NCBI GenBank assembly: GCA_015680685.1
Contig: MNCI01012661.1
Coordinates: 11,923 to 75,922, forward strand
Origin: Gnetum montanum
Taxonomy: Eukaryota; Streptophyta; Gnetopsida; Gnetales; Gnetaceae
DNA: 64,000 bases
Direction: 5' to 3'
Position numbers and translations under genes: made by a program. The first letter of the stretch is position 1, and the number at the start of each line of letters is the position of its first letter. The notes beneath the pieces are model-generated. The model made no database searches. It saw only the letters and a program-made list of their open reading frames with translations, and was not told where the DNA came from. Below, piece by piece: positions 1 to 12,985 of this stretch.

Positions 1-2813
1 TAAAATTTATTTGGCTCATGTGGTTCTAGGTGGTGGTGGCTCCTCTATGGGTTGCTTCCCCTTGTCCTATGTTCTAGGTTTTAGAATTTGATGACTTTGA
101 AGTAATTCCTGGAGCTTTTCCTCTTTCATTTGGGGATCCGATGCCATCCATGTTGATGCTCCAATGTTTGATGGAGTCGGCACCTCCCATGGGCACAGTA
201 GTTATGGAAACATCTTATTTGCTTTGATGTACCAGGTCACAAACAACCGTCATTCCTCCTCGTAGGCTCTGGCTTTATCCCTGTACTCTTGAAAATCCAT
301 AAGTTTTTGAGCCAAGTCTACTATGACATCTCTTTGGCCTTGGTAGCTAATCTTAACCACCTCTAGTTCAGAATTTGCAACTTCTAGCTTCTACAACATT
401 TTCTTGTGCTCCGCAAATTCTACTTCATATTTGGTGTAGGTGGTAACTACCTGCTTCTCAAGCTCTATTTTTGGGTGTCCTACTATCAACATGGCTAGAT
501 TGGCATACCATAGGTTTGCCAATTCCATGTACTCTATGAGGTCTTGAATCTGTAGGTCCCAGCTTTTAAGTTCTTCCTAGTGGGCAAATGCATATGTGTC
601 CAATATGGCCCGCTAATTAGTGTGTTGAGCACTGAAAGTGTTGATGTGGGCCTTGGCCATATGGATCTCCTTCTTAATGACTTGCTTGTACATTCCTGCC
701 TAGTCTTTGAAGTTCTCCTTTAATTTCTCATGCCACTTGGTCTCGTTTTTCCACACACTTATTTCAATGGTTGTCTTTTAACAAATTGCGCGTACCTCCT
801 ACAGTAAGAGGGTTTGATTCTCTTTGGCCAAATGGTTCATGTCTTGGTTGACCTTGATTAATTGTTCTTGTAATTGCTGAAAGTTTTCCTCGAGAACATT
901 CTTCTATTTTTCCACAGTGGTCAACTAAAGGTTGTCAACAACATGTTGTTTATTCTCTTCTTATAAGGCTCTGAGTGCCTTAGCGTGCGCGTAGGTTTGC
1001 ACTTGTGCCTTGGAGGCATCCTAGTCCACCTTCTCTTTCTCCTTCGCCACTCTTTTATTATCCACCAATAGTTTATTAAGTTGCTCTTTCTTAAAGGTGT
1101 CTAGTTGGTCTATTGGAACGAACTAAGAGGGGTCCCACTGTACAGCTTGTAGGGTTACGAGCCTTTCTTGGAGTCTTGCCAACTCCGCTTCTACATGCTT
1201 GGCCTTAATCTCTGCCATGACCAACTTCCCTTTGGTGGAGATGAGGTTTGATTGTGCTACTGTGGCATCTTGTGGAATGTCAAACAAGGACATCATTACT
1301 TGTCCTGTTTGCAGCAATCGATCAAGCACATCCTCATACTCTATAGGAGTCATCGAGGGACAAACTAGAGTTTGAGCATCTTGCACTCTTGTGAAATCTG
1401 CCGATGGCATAATAGGGATGTTAAAAGATTCTTTGATGTAGTTTGCAACCACTTCTATGGCTCCTATTACATCTTGGTGCTGCATGACCACCACTGTAGC
1501 CCGTTCAACTGTTTCCAATTACACTTGGAAAGACACAACATTCCCTGAAATTTGTTGTGACCAATGAGGCTCCCCTCCTCCTATTTGGATGGACATCTCA
1601 CCCCATGCACAATCGATAGAAACTGAGCGTCGTACAGTGTCATCGATGACATGGAAGAGATTAGCATCATCAAGACTTCCCTAATTGACCATATCAGCAA
1701 TGGCCCTAAGGTGGCTCATCGATGGTCGGTAATCCTGTAGTGGTGGCGATGGTCGATCTCGCTGGCTCGTGATGGATCCTGCTTCTTATTATAGATTGGG
1801 CCTTGTGCTTGGAAGTTGGGTAGGCCCTGCAATTTGAGTTATAGTGGGCCCCACCATCTTTTCTTGCTCTTGCTCTGGCTCCAATGTCCCACCAGCACTT
1901 TTCCTTGGAGCTGGTGGCTTCAGCAGTTTAGCGAATGAAGCATTTTGGGCTCTTCTGGGGACATCATTGGTGTATCCTAGAATTCTAGCATGCTTGCATA
2001 GCTTCCTAATAAGACAAGGGAAGGGAAATGCGAACTTCCCTATCTTGCATTCTTCAAACCACCTCAAGATCTCCATGAGATACAGATGAGGAAGGTTAGC
2101 ATTAACCTTGCCCATCAATATCGCACTTCCTCTTGCTACATATGTTGAAATCCTATTTAATCCTCTTGTGGGGAAGATGTGATAAGTATCAATCTTAAAA
2201 TATATCCTTTCCTCCAATGTCAACTCTCCATATGTCTTATCTTTTCTACCATACATCCTATTTAACCAAGTCTTATGCGCATTCGCATCGGAGCGAGTGG
2301 GTAGGTGAGCAACTTTTGGCCTGAATTTGGAAGGTTTAACACTTTTGAGATGGCCTTGGTGGAAAAATCTATAGAAACACCACCAATGTTAACTGTGATG
2401 CCTTTTTCCTTATTTTGCCAAAATTGGTATGTTTCTCCTAAGTACCAGGCACTTTTGTTGGAGAGGATAGGCCATAATGGGAACCATTTGAATTTGTCCC
2501 TAACAGCCTCAAGAGAAAATTCCATGAAAGGTCTGAAGTTTAATTCCACAATAATTGTAGCTGATGTGGACCTTTCATGGATGACCTAAACACATTCCAA
2601 GGACAACGTGAGGTGTTGTCCCTGTTTAGGTGCTACAACAGTTCCTCCCTTTTCCTGTCCCGATTGTACAGTAGCAGGAGTCTCTTGATGGATACTAAAT
2701 GATTACGCCTCCTATTCTACACATTGTTCGGCAGACGCCTATCCTCTATCCCTCCTAGGTCAATTAGACACACCTTGAGAGGGTCCTTCTTGTTGTCCAT
2801 GCTTTGGGGCCAT
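1..2813 (-). pseudogene. Decayed accessory ORF: plant-transposon-type domain plus long coiled coil
   Basis: Read on the minus strand from an ATG at 2813 (MAPKHGQQEG). It has an N-terminal low-complexity part, then a globular stretch at about 2549-1789 (ITVNIGGVSIDFSTKAISKV, then LMEILRWFEECKIGKFAFPF and PCLIRKLCKHARI). This resembles the 'putative plant transposon protein' domain often found beside retroelements. From about 1518 to the window edge it becomes a charged, heptad-like helical protein (AEIKAKHVEAELARLQERLV, TFKKEQLNKLLVDNKRVAKE) ending in a proline-rich tail near PPPP. Total length would be roughly 900 residues. Many in-frame stops and at least two frame changes break it, so it is a pseudogene. 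A homologous piece lies at 63652-64000 on the same strand. The domain match is from memory of the family pattern, not a search; the function is unknown. Confidence 0.55.
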
Positions 2814-3699
2814 CTGCAATCACATGGGGCTAGTCATTAGTAAGGTTGCTTACCAAAGTTAAGTTATATCTTACTTCTTGTCTTAATGAATTCGTTTCTT
2901 ATTTTGTGTTATTTAAAGTTAGGAATTTTTTTTTGTGAAAATGCTCCCAAATTTTTTAATATTTGGCCCCCTTTGATTAGCTAGCTTCACATTTAATTTC
3001 CCAGTATAAGTGAGGAAATCAAATTGTTTTTGGCACATGTTTATCATTTTTCATAATCAATTACCCTTGATAGTGTCCTTTGGGTGATGACAAATTTTGA
3101 AAAATTTATGTGCAATTCAGAGTGTACCCCTCCCCCACAACTAAGCTGAATACTTCAGGTTCTGGAAGGTTCAAATGAAATGAAAATCAGAGCGCTAGCG
3201 AGCGAGTTATGGTTGTTGGAACAAGAGATGCCCAGGTTGCAAGTCATAGAAGAAAATTTGAAAAACTCCCCAGCATGAACAATTGCAAATGATGGTGACA
3301 TTCATGGGGAGGGTCCATATATATAGTTTTTAAGGATGTGATATCATGTACTCAATAGCGGGGACCTGATATCGTGGCCTATCGAAAATAGGGTACTTAG
3401 AAAAATTGATAAATTTTGAAAATTCTACGGTATAAATGGAGGACTTTAAGTCAATGTAAGGGGTCCAGGGTAAGAATGATCAAGCTGGAAAGCATAAAAA
3501 GGATAGTGGTGTAAAATATAATAATGAAAATCATGAAGAGTATGAGGAAAAAGGACATGTGTTTGTACATAGAAACGTTTGAACGAACAGGATGATAAAG
3601 GAAAGAAAAATGGTATAATACAATACTTAGAGGGTATAAAATGATGTGAGGGTAATGTGTTATGAGTGTAAATTACAAAATTCATGCAAGTGGATCCTC
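2814..3699. other. Gene-free spacer with LTR-like GATATC motifs
   Basis: No supported coding sequence. It holds GATATC-containing repeats at about 3338-3380, a TATAAATGGAGGAC string near 3431, and a C-rich tract (CCCCTCCCCCACAAC) at about 3126-3140 that could be a degenerate reverse-complement polypurine tract. These are ingredients of the A-family LTR and 3' end, but no clean LTR boundary is visible. Confidence 0.35.
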
Positions 3700-4499
3700 C
3701 CCAAAGTAGGTTCTAACCTATAATGCCCTTGTGTAACCACACCTTAAGTGTCCGTAGGCACTATAAGAGTTAAATGTAATCGACACTAATGCAACAAAAC
3801 ACACACATGTTAAATACCACTGTGATGAGGTATAAATTCAATGCTACACAAATCATGAGTCCCAATTACATGAACAACAAGATGAGATGAATTGTAGAAG
3901 GGATTGCAGAGATTGGGACATGAGGTAACTGACTCAAGGCNTGAATGCTTAAGCTAGAGAAGTCGCCTACCTTCAGGCATGGGCGCATGTCTTTCTAGTG
4001 GGAGCCCCTAGAGCATTATTTTGCTAGTTGAGTGCCTTTTTATTACTCCTACTCCCATTTTTCATTAGATCTAAAAGGATCTTAGTACAACCAAGCTACA
4101 TGATAACTCCTACAGTTGTCACCAAAGAGAATCCACAAGTCCCCTTGATGTCACACCCTGGCCATTCCCTCTTAGTCCATCCTTCTTTGCTCTAGGTATA
4201 ATGAACAAAAGATTACTTTGAAGTTTTAATGATTAGGGATATCATTGTACCTAGGGTAGAACCTCTTATTAATAGAATGGGTGGATGGATGTTGTGGGCT
4301 TGCTATTCAAATAATTTGTCACTTGAGACTTGATAGCATAGAAAAACACCTCAACCAATGAGTCATGTGAGTGTTTTATTCATAGATGAGATTACTCATA
4401 AAAAGATAAAAAGATAAAAAGAAAAAACAATAAATTGAAAGATGAAAAATCAAAAAATAAAAAATTATCAAATTAAAGAAAAGAAAAAATATTTATTAA

Positions 4500-6469
4500 T
4501 CTTGCTTGTTAGAATGGAGGATAACCCCCCATAACTAAATGGTTGAGCATAGCTAGGATTAATAAATGAAAGGTTGAGATCCTTGCATGTTGGAAATATT
4601 GAGACCCAATCATACTTACCCCATTGGGGTTCACACACTTGATTAGAGTTGACATAGTAGGGCAAGTTATAAGATGTGGTTAATTTATAAGGGGTTGACT
4701 CACTATGGTACTTATGCCATAAGATGGTATGCAAGGATCAACATGTCTCCCCATGTGGCTATATTCATTGGGCTACATGGTTGTTGGAGTATTGAGTGGT
4801 GGCCTTGATAAGGTAACATGAGGCATTGGGTTTGAAGAGGAAAATGCACCATAGTGTTGGACTTGTGCTGAGTTGGTAGATGCAGTGATTTCTGAACTGT
4901 GGTGCCCCTTTCTATGGTCACATCTAAAGAAGGGATGCCTATAATGTTATGGAGGATTCCCACTGCTGTTTACAATAGAAGCACAAATAACATTCATGGG
5001 TTGTTGCTATGATGCAAATCCCTTGGGTACAATTGGTGGCGATGTAGAAGGAGGTGAAGGATGAGAATGTTGAAATTGAAGAGAAGTGTAATGTACATGA
5101 GGTGGTGGTCCTGTTGGAGAGGATATGGGTTGATAGTATTGAGGAGAATAATAATAATGTGGCAAGATAGAGGATGTTGACCTAGTTAGGGAAACAGGAT
5201 GTTGGACTTGATAAGTATTTGGGTTCAGATGGTATGAAGGGTGTAACCAGTTTTTGGGTGGCCTCTCCCACGACTGGGATTGTTGCCACTATGATTGAAC
5301 ACAATATTTCGATATGAACTCTAGATGTAACACTCTTCCCCAATGCTCATGTAAATGTGCCAAGATTGGACATTGGCCCTTGGGGTGATCGTACAGGAAA
5401 ATGTTGCATTGATACGTATGATTGGCAGTCAAGTTCTTATTCTCTTCAACCCTTCTTTTTGATCATCTAAAGGTGTTTTGTCCTATTTCTTAGGTTTTCA
5501 TAACTCTATTTCTAATAATGTTGGCATATTCTCCACATTTTTCATGTATCCATTCCATCATCCTACTGATCTTTGCCTCAACTTCATCCAATGATTATAG
5601 TACTAGCAAAGATGGTTCCACCTCCTTACGGTGAGTTGATTTCTCCTCTTCATAATCATGGGCCCTTGTTGATTTTTGGGCTTGTTGAGATTTTTTAGCA
5701 TTCTCCCATTTAGCCATTTCTCCTTCTTCTTTTTCTACCCACTTGATAAGCTCTTAGAGTTGATGGGTTTGTAGCTTGTATAGTTAACCTTAGGCGTACA
5801 TCCCTAGGATCTCCCTTGTTTCATTATGGAGCCCATCTATGATATGGTACATTAGCCTTTCCTTGGAGAACCCATGGCCTAGGTAGTTGTTTAACAGTCC
5901 ATAATATCTTTCTAAGGTCATGTCTAAGGGTTCATGTTCTACTTGTTTCCACTCTTGGATTTGTTTTCACTCTTGCATAGGTTTGATATCTTTCATTAAA
6001 TAGTTCTACCATTGTTGGGCAATGTCGGATTGATTTTGGTTTTAAGGACCTATACCATACTTTTGCGTGCCAACGAGTGTCATAAGAAAGAGCTTAAGTT
6101 TTTGCCATCCATTATCAATGTTGTTCCATGCACAGGCATCATGGAAGGATTGTAGATGATGTTGTGGATCTAAATCATAGCCTCCTAAAAACTTAAGAAA
6201 GTTGTTTAAGTCAAGCTTGGGTAGACGACTTTCCTTACGATGCCTATGGGATATTTGAATAGCCTCTTGTATATGCATTAAGCTTGTAGTGGCCAGTAGG
6301 GATTCATCGTCACTAGGTATGTTATGCATTTGTGAGTTGGGACGATGTTGTCTTTGTTTATGTTCATAGGAAATCCCTACATCAGATTGGGCACTCCAAA
6401 CTTCATCTTCATCATTATATAATTCATTGTTTCTCCAATGAATTGCCTTACTAGTTGTTGCATTGTCAT
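4500..6469 (-). pseudogene. gag: A1 gag (capsid-nucleocapsid) relic
   Basis: The structural gag protein packages element RNA in cytoplasmic particles. Starting at an ATG at 6469, the capsid core is at about 6329-6042 (SRLPKLDLNNFLKFLGGYDL, HHLQSFHDACAWNNIDNGWQ). It aligns with LDMNNIPQFEGGY and NHLQAFHDACALQNIENKW of A4 and with A3 and A5. Further down are a region equal to EPLDMTLERYYGLLNN and the nucleocapsid end YDHPKGQCPILAHL near 5380. A glycine/proline-rich tail follows and a GG motif near 4520 corresponds to the pol C-terminus of other copies. The gag N-terminus is shorter than in A3 and A5, and several stops and frameshifts make it non-functional. It is a more divergent subfamily than A3-A5. 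Confidence 0.7.
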
Positions 6470-6601
6470 AGTCTTATGAGAGAGACATTGTTATGATTTT
6501 GTGTATGACTTATTTGCAATTACTTATTTCTGAAAGATATATCGTCAAGGATTTATTACAGTGATCTTGTATGACGTAACTAATCTAAATAGCTAACACC
6601 A

Positions 6602-6619
6602 TCCCCGGAAATGGTGCCA
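6602..6619 (-). promoter_or_regulatory. A1 primer-binding site (tRNA-Asp type)
   Basis: On the minus strand the 18 bases directly after the LTR read TGGCACCATTTCCGGGGA. This is the complement of the 3' end of plant tRNA-Asp (TGGCGCCGTTGCCGGGG) with a few substitutions. It fixes the orientation of A1. Confidence 0.75.
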
Positions 6620-6620
6620 A

Positions 6621-7477
6621 TGATGAGTGGCGAGGTACCCCTACACTCAATCATATGAATACAAGCATTTCATGCACGATCCCGTCGAACTCCGCAGACG
6701 GGCTAGTTGTGGTATCTAGATAGTTACTCGTTGATCATAGTTTGTTGTCTTCCCACCTAGACTAGTAATTGCTTTTTTATGTATGGTTTAGTCTAGAGTA
6801 AGGTGTATGATGTAGTTGCTAACCTAGTGCTTCTCTTGGAGGCAATGGAAAATAACTTTAATTAAGCCAGGAGGAAAACAGAGAGAGAGTTAAACTAATA
6901 GGAGATAGGTAGAGAGAATCTAAGCTAGCCTAAGTGTGATGAGCATCCGCTCCTTAATGATTCGTACACATCTTGGACCTCGTGTACAACTACCATTGGG
7001 ATTACCAAGTGCATGGCCCAAGTACATTATTGAGATACCAAGTAGTCACACATAGATGCTCGTGATTAAGTCGTACTCATTCTATATTTAATAATGATAA
7101 ATAACAATAACAATTAAATAATTAAACTAAGTGAATGCTGCAATGATGAAGTAATCTCGATCTTTATTTCTAGTCATGTGTGTGTCCAAGTACGTCACAC
7201 TCAAATAAAGGATGTCGTACAATTACAATCATCACATTGCGGGCATGCACTGGGAGAAAGGGTTGAAAAGAACTAAAAAAAGACTACTCTAACTTTGCTA
7301 TCTTAACTTACTAACTCTTTCCTCCATGCACCTACATGTGTATTTATAGGCCTACACAGGAGTCATGATATCGTGTACCCAATATCATTACTTAGGTCGC
7401 GATATCACGTACCCAATATCGTAGATCCAATATTAGGGGTTTGATATCGGAGGCCAATGAATCACGATTCATGATCA
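6621..7477 (-). repeat. A1 5' LTR
   Basis: The 3' edge is certain: TGATGAGTGGCGAGGTACC at 6621 directly abuts the primer site. The distal edge at 7477 is inferred from TGATCATG on the minus strand. It contains a TATTTATA box (complement of TATAAATA) at 7341-7348 and the GATATC-rich U3 array at about 7366-7452, as in the other A-family LTRs. Confidence 0.65.
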
Positions 7478-8694
7478 GTGTTAGCATTACCAACACTTAA
7501 AAATAAAATTTCATAATTTCACCCAAGCATCAATTCTAGGCCTTGAGGACCTCATGTAATGCTTGAATTGATGTTGAATTAAATCGAAATGATGTCAAGA
7601 AGTCCACAATGTTAAGAGAGACTAGCAAATGCTAAGCTTGATGGTTGACGATATCATGGTACATGTACCAAAAGTATGAACATTGACATTGATGCTAACA
7701 TTAGCATCACTCAGTGAGATTTTAGGCTTTTTTTTTCAATTTGTAGTTTTGAACTTCTAGAATTTTGGTTGACCTTTGAACTGACGTTGAAGGTTGTCAA
7801 GATTAGGTCAAGGGTCTTGCAAGGCTTGTAGATGTCACAGAATGATGATTAGAAGGATGACACAAATTTTGTTGATGCTGATGTTTCAACTAAGGAGTTA
7901 GAAAAATTCTCAATGATTTTCCAAGCTAAAAATTCTAACTCTCAAGATGTTGAAATTAACCCCCATAATGAGTTAAAATAATGATTTTTGAGCATTGAGA
8001 GGTCCATAAACCTATGAAATATCATGAACTAGACATGCTAGATGACTTGGAGGTGCCAAAGTGAGTCATGAACTTGTTGATTGTCTAGACTTAGAAAAAA
8101 AATATTGATTTTCTGAGTCTGAAAAGAACCTACCATAAAGTGTTACTTTTATAATCTTGGAGCATCATAATTATTGCCAATGAGTCATTTAGGCCCTAGT
8201 CTAGAATGTTCTAGATAGGAGAAATGATGTACATGGATACATCAGACATTAAAAGTATGCTTACTGTGAGAAGTCACATCAAACATCAAAAGTGGAATTG
8301 ACTTTTGATGTCAAAAAGTAAAAATGACATTGTATGTTAAACAAAAATTGTTGAAAAAGATAGAATTGACATGGAAATGATGTGCTAGATGTAAAATTAA
8401 AGGCTACGAAAAGAAGTATCCCAAAATGATGTTGTAGATGACATGATACAATATTTCTAGTAGATGTTGAAGATAAGAACTACAAAAAACATTTTTAATG
8501 ATGCAAGACATTGAATTTGGAACTACTAAAGATGGCTTCAGTTGTAAAAGCCATAAAGTGTACCTACAACTCTGACTTATGAAGAAAAAAAGCCAAAGTG
8601 GATATAACATTATTCCCTCTTGATAGATACTATTAAAAAGCTAAAGGAGAATCCATTAAGAAAATATACAAGCTGTTAGGTGCTTGCAAGAGGA
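7478..8694. other. Anonymous AT-rich spacer
   Basis: I see no gene, RNA or recognisable element. Only short AT-rich frames and local direct repeats such as ACATCA(A)ACATCAAAAG near 8270-8310. Confidence 0.5.
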
Positions 8695-9800
8695 TTTAAA
8701 CGAAGTCATATAATAATAGGAGTAGAAAATCTAGGATATTGTGAATATAGCACACAACATAGGAGTGTTGGGTCATAGGAGTGGAATGTAGCTAGATCCC
8801 ATAAAGCACACAACATAATAATAAAGCACTTCCTAACCCACTTAATTCTCTCAATCAAACCCTCATTGGAGTAAAGTAGAGACACTCGTTTGGCCTTACA
8901 AATGTATAGAATAAAAAGAAAAAAGAATAGAGAGGGGTGTTCTAACTCTAAATAATTGAAACATAGGTACACCCCAAGATTTATAGAAGTTTTTATAACT
9001 CAGTACTACCTAGCAAAATTGAACTTGTGACTTGGGGTTAGTAGGCCAAGACTTGTACCACTAGGCTAACACATCATAGTTAAAAAAAGAAATAGAGAAA
9101 GATAGGGAAATAATTGGAAACAAAAACATGAAATAATAAAATAAGGGGAAGAATTTTAGGAACATCACCAATACACCAATGGGAGGATGTTGTGTCACAA
9201 AAGTGGGACATGGCTAGATCCCTAGAACCAACCTCTTCCTTATCTCACTTATATGAACTTTACACTTCTTACATCACTCTACACTTAATACTTCCTCACT
9301 ACATCAAGATAAAGATACTCGTTTGGCCTCACTAATGCTGAATATAGAGAGGAATGAAAAAAATGAAGAGAAGGGATGAGAGAAAGAAAAGAGAAATATA
9401 GTATAGGGATGTAGAAAATATAGTATGCAAAAAAAAAAAACAACAAAAAAAAAGTGGGGAGAAAAGAGAATATTGCCTGTACACCTATTATGAGAACGAT
9501 GTTATACTACATAAATGGAGCATGACTAAATCCTACATACTGTATGGGTGAAAAGGATGTCATATATAAATATACACACACACACATATATAATCGAAAT
9601 AGTAACCCTCCTTGTTTCACTTAATAATATGCTCAGTTGTATCCTCACATAAAACAATGAGATATTCTGTCACTCAAAAATCTCACTAGTTGTGTTGGGG
9701 CACATAGAGCAGAATGAGGTATATAGAATAGGGAAACATGAGGAAAATAACTAGAGAGATAGTAGAATATGAGATAGAGAGGTGGAGTAATAAGCAAAAT
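8695..9800. repeat. Three degenerate tandem units of about 0.35-0.45 kb
   Basis: Unit starts near 8740, 9175 and 9480. Each carries a sequence like ATGTTGTGTCA...GGGACATGGCTAGATCC, then a stretch like GATACTCGTTTGGCCTCAC (8878, 9307; weaker in unit 3), then a purine-rich run. Similarity was judged by eye and falls off in the third unit. No coding potential is seen. Confidence 0.4.
8990..9077 (-). repeat. tRNA-derived SINE-like fragment
   Basis: On the minus strand the sequence begins TTAGCCTAGTGGTACAAG, close to an RNA polymerase III A box (TRGCNNAGYNGG). About 30-40 bases on it has AAGTTCAATTTTG, a decayed B box (GGTTCGANTCC). That spacing is typical of tRNA-derived SINE heads. No clear poly(A) tail or target duplication is seen. 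Confidence 0.35.
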
Positions 9801-10379
9801 AATGTTTAGAAAAAAACAAGGTTTAGAGAAAACCTCTTATCTTGATGTAGTAGAGGAAAGTTGATGAAAAACAAACTATCATTGGTAGAACATATGTTTG
9901 GTCTTAACAATCAGTAAGTTCGATGTTGTAATAGAATCATTGGCTACATATAGTGGCATTTTAGAAAGCTCATGTTGATGGGATTTAGAAATTGTCATTC
10001 TTCCAAAAAGGACAAAATGTAGGTACCATTTATAAATATTAAACCACTAGAAAAGGACCATGCTAGTTGGGGAATAACTTTGTATCTTTAGAGTTCCAAA
10101 AATGGTGAAGGAATAGATCACCTTCATGAAGCTCTCTAATTCTGATGTGTTTGAAGTGACAACACTAGATGTCTTCTTAATATCTGTATAGATGTTGAAA
10201 AGTAACTTGCCATTATTCTTCAAGGAGATCAAACTTAATGCATTGCATGTTGTTACTACCTTGATCTAAACACTAATCATGTAGAGTAACATAGAGAGAT
10301 GGGAGACAAAGCTCAAGTGGTAAGATTGCCTTAGAATCATGGTTTAGAAAATATATAGTACAACTAGTAGCTATACAAA
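9801..10379. other. Anonymous spacer
   Basis: A 61-residue open frame on the minus strand (10047-10232) has no recognisable motif and is probably chance or an eroded retroelement part, since an integrase relic follows directly. Confidence 0.4.
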
Positions 10380-10930
10380 AAGGAGTGCAGTGGACCAAGA
10401 AAGCATGGGATAGCTATATATGCAAATTGTGTTGGGTTTTTCTGACCATGGTGCGAAAGATACAAATGGGAGTTTTATTAGTGAATTTTCCTTAACTATT
10501 GGATTGAGGATAGCAAAGTGATAAAAATGACTAGATAATGTGATACATGGAGGAAAAATTAGCTACCTCCTTACTTTTGAGTTGAGATCCATTATCAATT
10601 ACAATTTGGAGAGGCACACCAAAGCAGGTTATTATGTGGTCAAGAATGAAGTGATAAACAAAGTGGAACTTTGTGGAACACAAAGAAATGACTTCTACTC
10701 ACTTAGTAAACTATTTTGTAGTAGTCAAAATAAATTAGTGCTTAGAATATGAAGGAGGATTAATAGAACCAATGAAGTCTAAACCCCATTTTTTTAAAAA
10801 ACAATGTAATTTGATACATATTAAGCTCTTGTAAAGGAAGATAAATAAGTAGTATGTGCCTTTGGCAAGTGTCATATGTTTTGACTAGATTGTAAGCATC
10901 TTTATCTAAGGTTGGCTCCTAATAGCCTAA
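10380..10930 (-). pseudogene. Ty3/Gypsy integrase relic
   Basis: Minus strand, broken by stops and frame changes. In order: the distal half of an HHCC zinc domain (DAYNLVKTYDTCQR, only one clear Cys left), the start of the catalytic core (GLDFIGSINPPS with the first Asp), the second Asp region (ITCFGVPLQIVIDNGSQ), then YPQSNS and NKT where the third acidic residue would lie. These match the D,D(35)E core of Ty3-type integrases, which insert element cDNA into the chromosome. The relic differs from the A-family and T1 integrases, so it marks another old insertion; its RT was not found. Confidence 0.65.
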
Positions 10931-12985
10931 AGAGATAATACAAGTAATTAAAGATCATTATCCTAATTGTCCGCTACAAACTCATAAATAAAGTTGGTCA
11001 AGGACTATCTTGAACTTAGTAGGATTAAAACAACATAAAAGAATGTACATAAAAGAAACTCAACATAAGATATCAAGATTCAGTAATCAAAAGTGTCGAC
11101 CACATTTACATAAAGCATCCTTTTGAGCAGGCATTAGATCTAAGGAGTTTCTCCAACTGTAAGATAATAAAGAAGATTAGCATATTGTTTATTCTCATTC
11201 TCTAGGTTGATAACATTAACTGAGATATTAGGAGACTATGTAATAGGCATTAAGAAAACATATTACACAAGTTGATCTTGTATAACAGATGGATCATCAT
11301 GAATTGCAAATTGCAAATGTTACAAAAGCACTAGCTAGCATGTTTTAAAAATGTGGAATATAACTTAAGGTATAAGTAAAAAAGAAAGCAATGACTTCCT
11401 CAGCCATTTCTAGATAAGGAATAGGATGAGGAGCAATATTTTTTAGATTTAAATATGTTACCATTTAAGCCTCTCAAGTTGCTTTAACTTTCTGCCATTC
11501 TTTAGCACATTTTGCCAATTTTAATTGGATTAAGTCTTTATTTGCCTAGATTTTTTATTCACCAAGATGGTGAAGATGCTCATAAGCTTCTAAAATATCA
11601 AACAAAAGGAAAAAACCCAAAGACGAGGAACATCACAATTACATCGCTATTATTTTCTTGAAAGGGAAACTAAAATTTTATAACGTTAGTTTCAATAGAC
11701 TCACTATTAGTTTTTAATCCTAGTAAACTATCACCTTGACTATTATCTCCTAAGGTATACTTCCGGTCAAATTGATGAGGCTCATCTTAACATAATATGG
11801 CGAACATAACAGAATTTCGCGTATAAAATCTCAAATAAGACAGATCTGCTTATACGTTCTTTAATCTTTAACTTTTAGCAAGATATGTTGCATGGAAGAG
11901 AAAACTCTCTTAAGACCATGAAATACATAGCAATCCTGCTATCAAATAAAAAGTGTGTGGGGTTTGTGTCATAGGTAAGCTTCGTCCAAAACTTGGTTCC
12001 TGTTTTCGCCATGCTTTTAAGAAGAAAAATTTGAAATAACACACAAGACGACATCAATTAAAAAGCACATAGCTGTGGTTTTCTTTTAAAGCTAAGCTTC
12101 ATCTATTTAAAATCTAACGAATATTACTGCACAAAGGTGGTAAAATTCAGCAAATTAGCTTCAACGAAAATTTCAAAAGGCATTCGTACAGAGGCAATCA
12201 AAGAACCGCAAAACGTGGCATATGGAATATATAGTCGGCGACTTTCTTTTGATTATTTTAATCATCCAAGCGGGGCTCAGACTTCTGAATTTTAAAAACA
12301 TCGATTTTTAAGTTAGCAAAGAAAGGTATTAATGTGTGATCATCGTTCAGAAGTAAATGAAAAAAATAAACAAACAAATTTTTTAAGTCTATTTTAGAAA
12401 ATGAACAAACATAACTGTGACGAAAAATTAATGAAACCCTCTATCTCTAAAAGCCTTCGTTGACATGAAGATCTGGTTCATTGCTGACCAATTTAAGAGG
12501 AGTAACGAATCAGAATATCAGCTTTGCCACCTCCATTTTAAAGAGAGAAAATTCTTCCTACAAAAGCTAATTACAGTGCAAATTTTATATAAACATGATA
12601 AAAGTTAACAAAACCTTGATTGGTAACTTGGCCCAACAAAACAAAAGCGACCAAGGAAAATTAAGCTACCATTGCATTCCGCAAAACAAATGCAATAAAC
12701 TAGCTTATATATATATATAAATTGGTCGAGATGATTTTGAAAAAAAAAATGATGTTAACGAAGCTCAACTAAAAACGGAATCACTCATCCCTCCCTTGTT
12801 TCTTTACCACTTACTCATTTTAATTTTACCCTCTTGATCAAGTTTGCTCTTCTTTTGTTTGTTCATGACATTTTTAAGAAATAAATCTCTTGCATAAATA
12901 ATGCTCAAAATGATCACTATTTTTTTATCGTTTTTTTTAAAAAAATCATCTAAGCCAATATATATATATATAAGCTAGTGGAGCA
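10931..12985. other. Anonymous AT-rich region
   Basis: No supported gene. It may contain upstream remains of the integrase-bearing element near 10931-11400. It has short AT microsatellites (12705-12720; 12958-12972). Nothing else recognised. Confidence 0.5.

Larger units (their letters stand above)
3700..7477 (-). mobile_element. A1: degenerate gag-only Athila-like element
   Basis: Minus-strand copy of the A family. Reading from high to low coordinate: LTR (6621-7477), tRNA-Asp-type primer site, gag relic, then a 3' untranslated region whose CCTCCCCAAAGTAGG and 'cacaccctggcc...' blocks match the same region of A5 (about 50690-51420) and A2 (about 20500-21200). No protease, RT or integrase is seen between the end of gag and the 3' region. 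The low-coordinate LTR is not cleanly recognisable. A single N at 3941 marks an uncertain join. Confidence 0.6.

Noticed and set aside
1844-2589. Plus-strand frames of 81 and 94 residues
   Set aside because: Antisense shadows of the minus-strand accessory pseudogene.
7366-7452. CRISPR-like array from spaced GATATC palindromes
   Set aside because: Short imperfect repeats within a plant LTR; spacers and repeats are far too short and irregular, and the context is eukaryotic.
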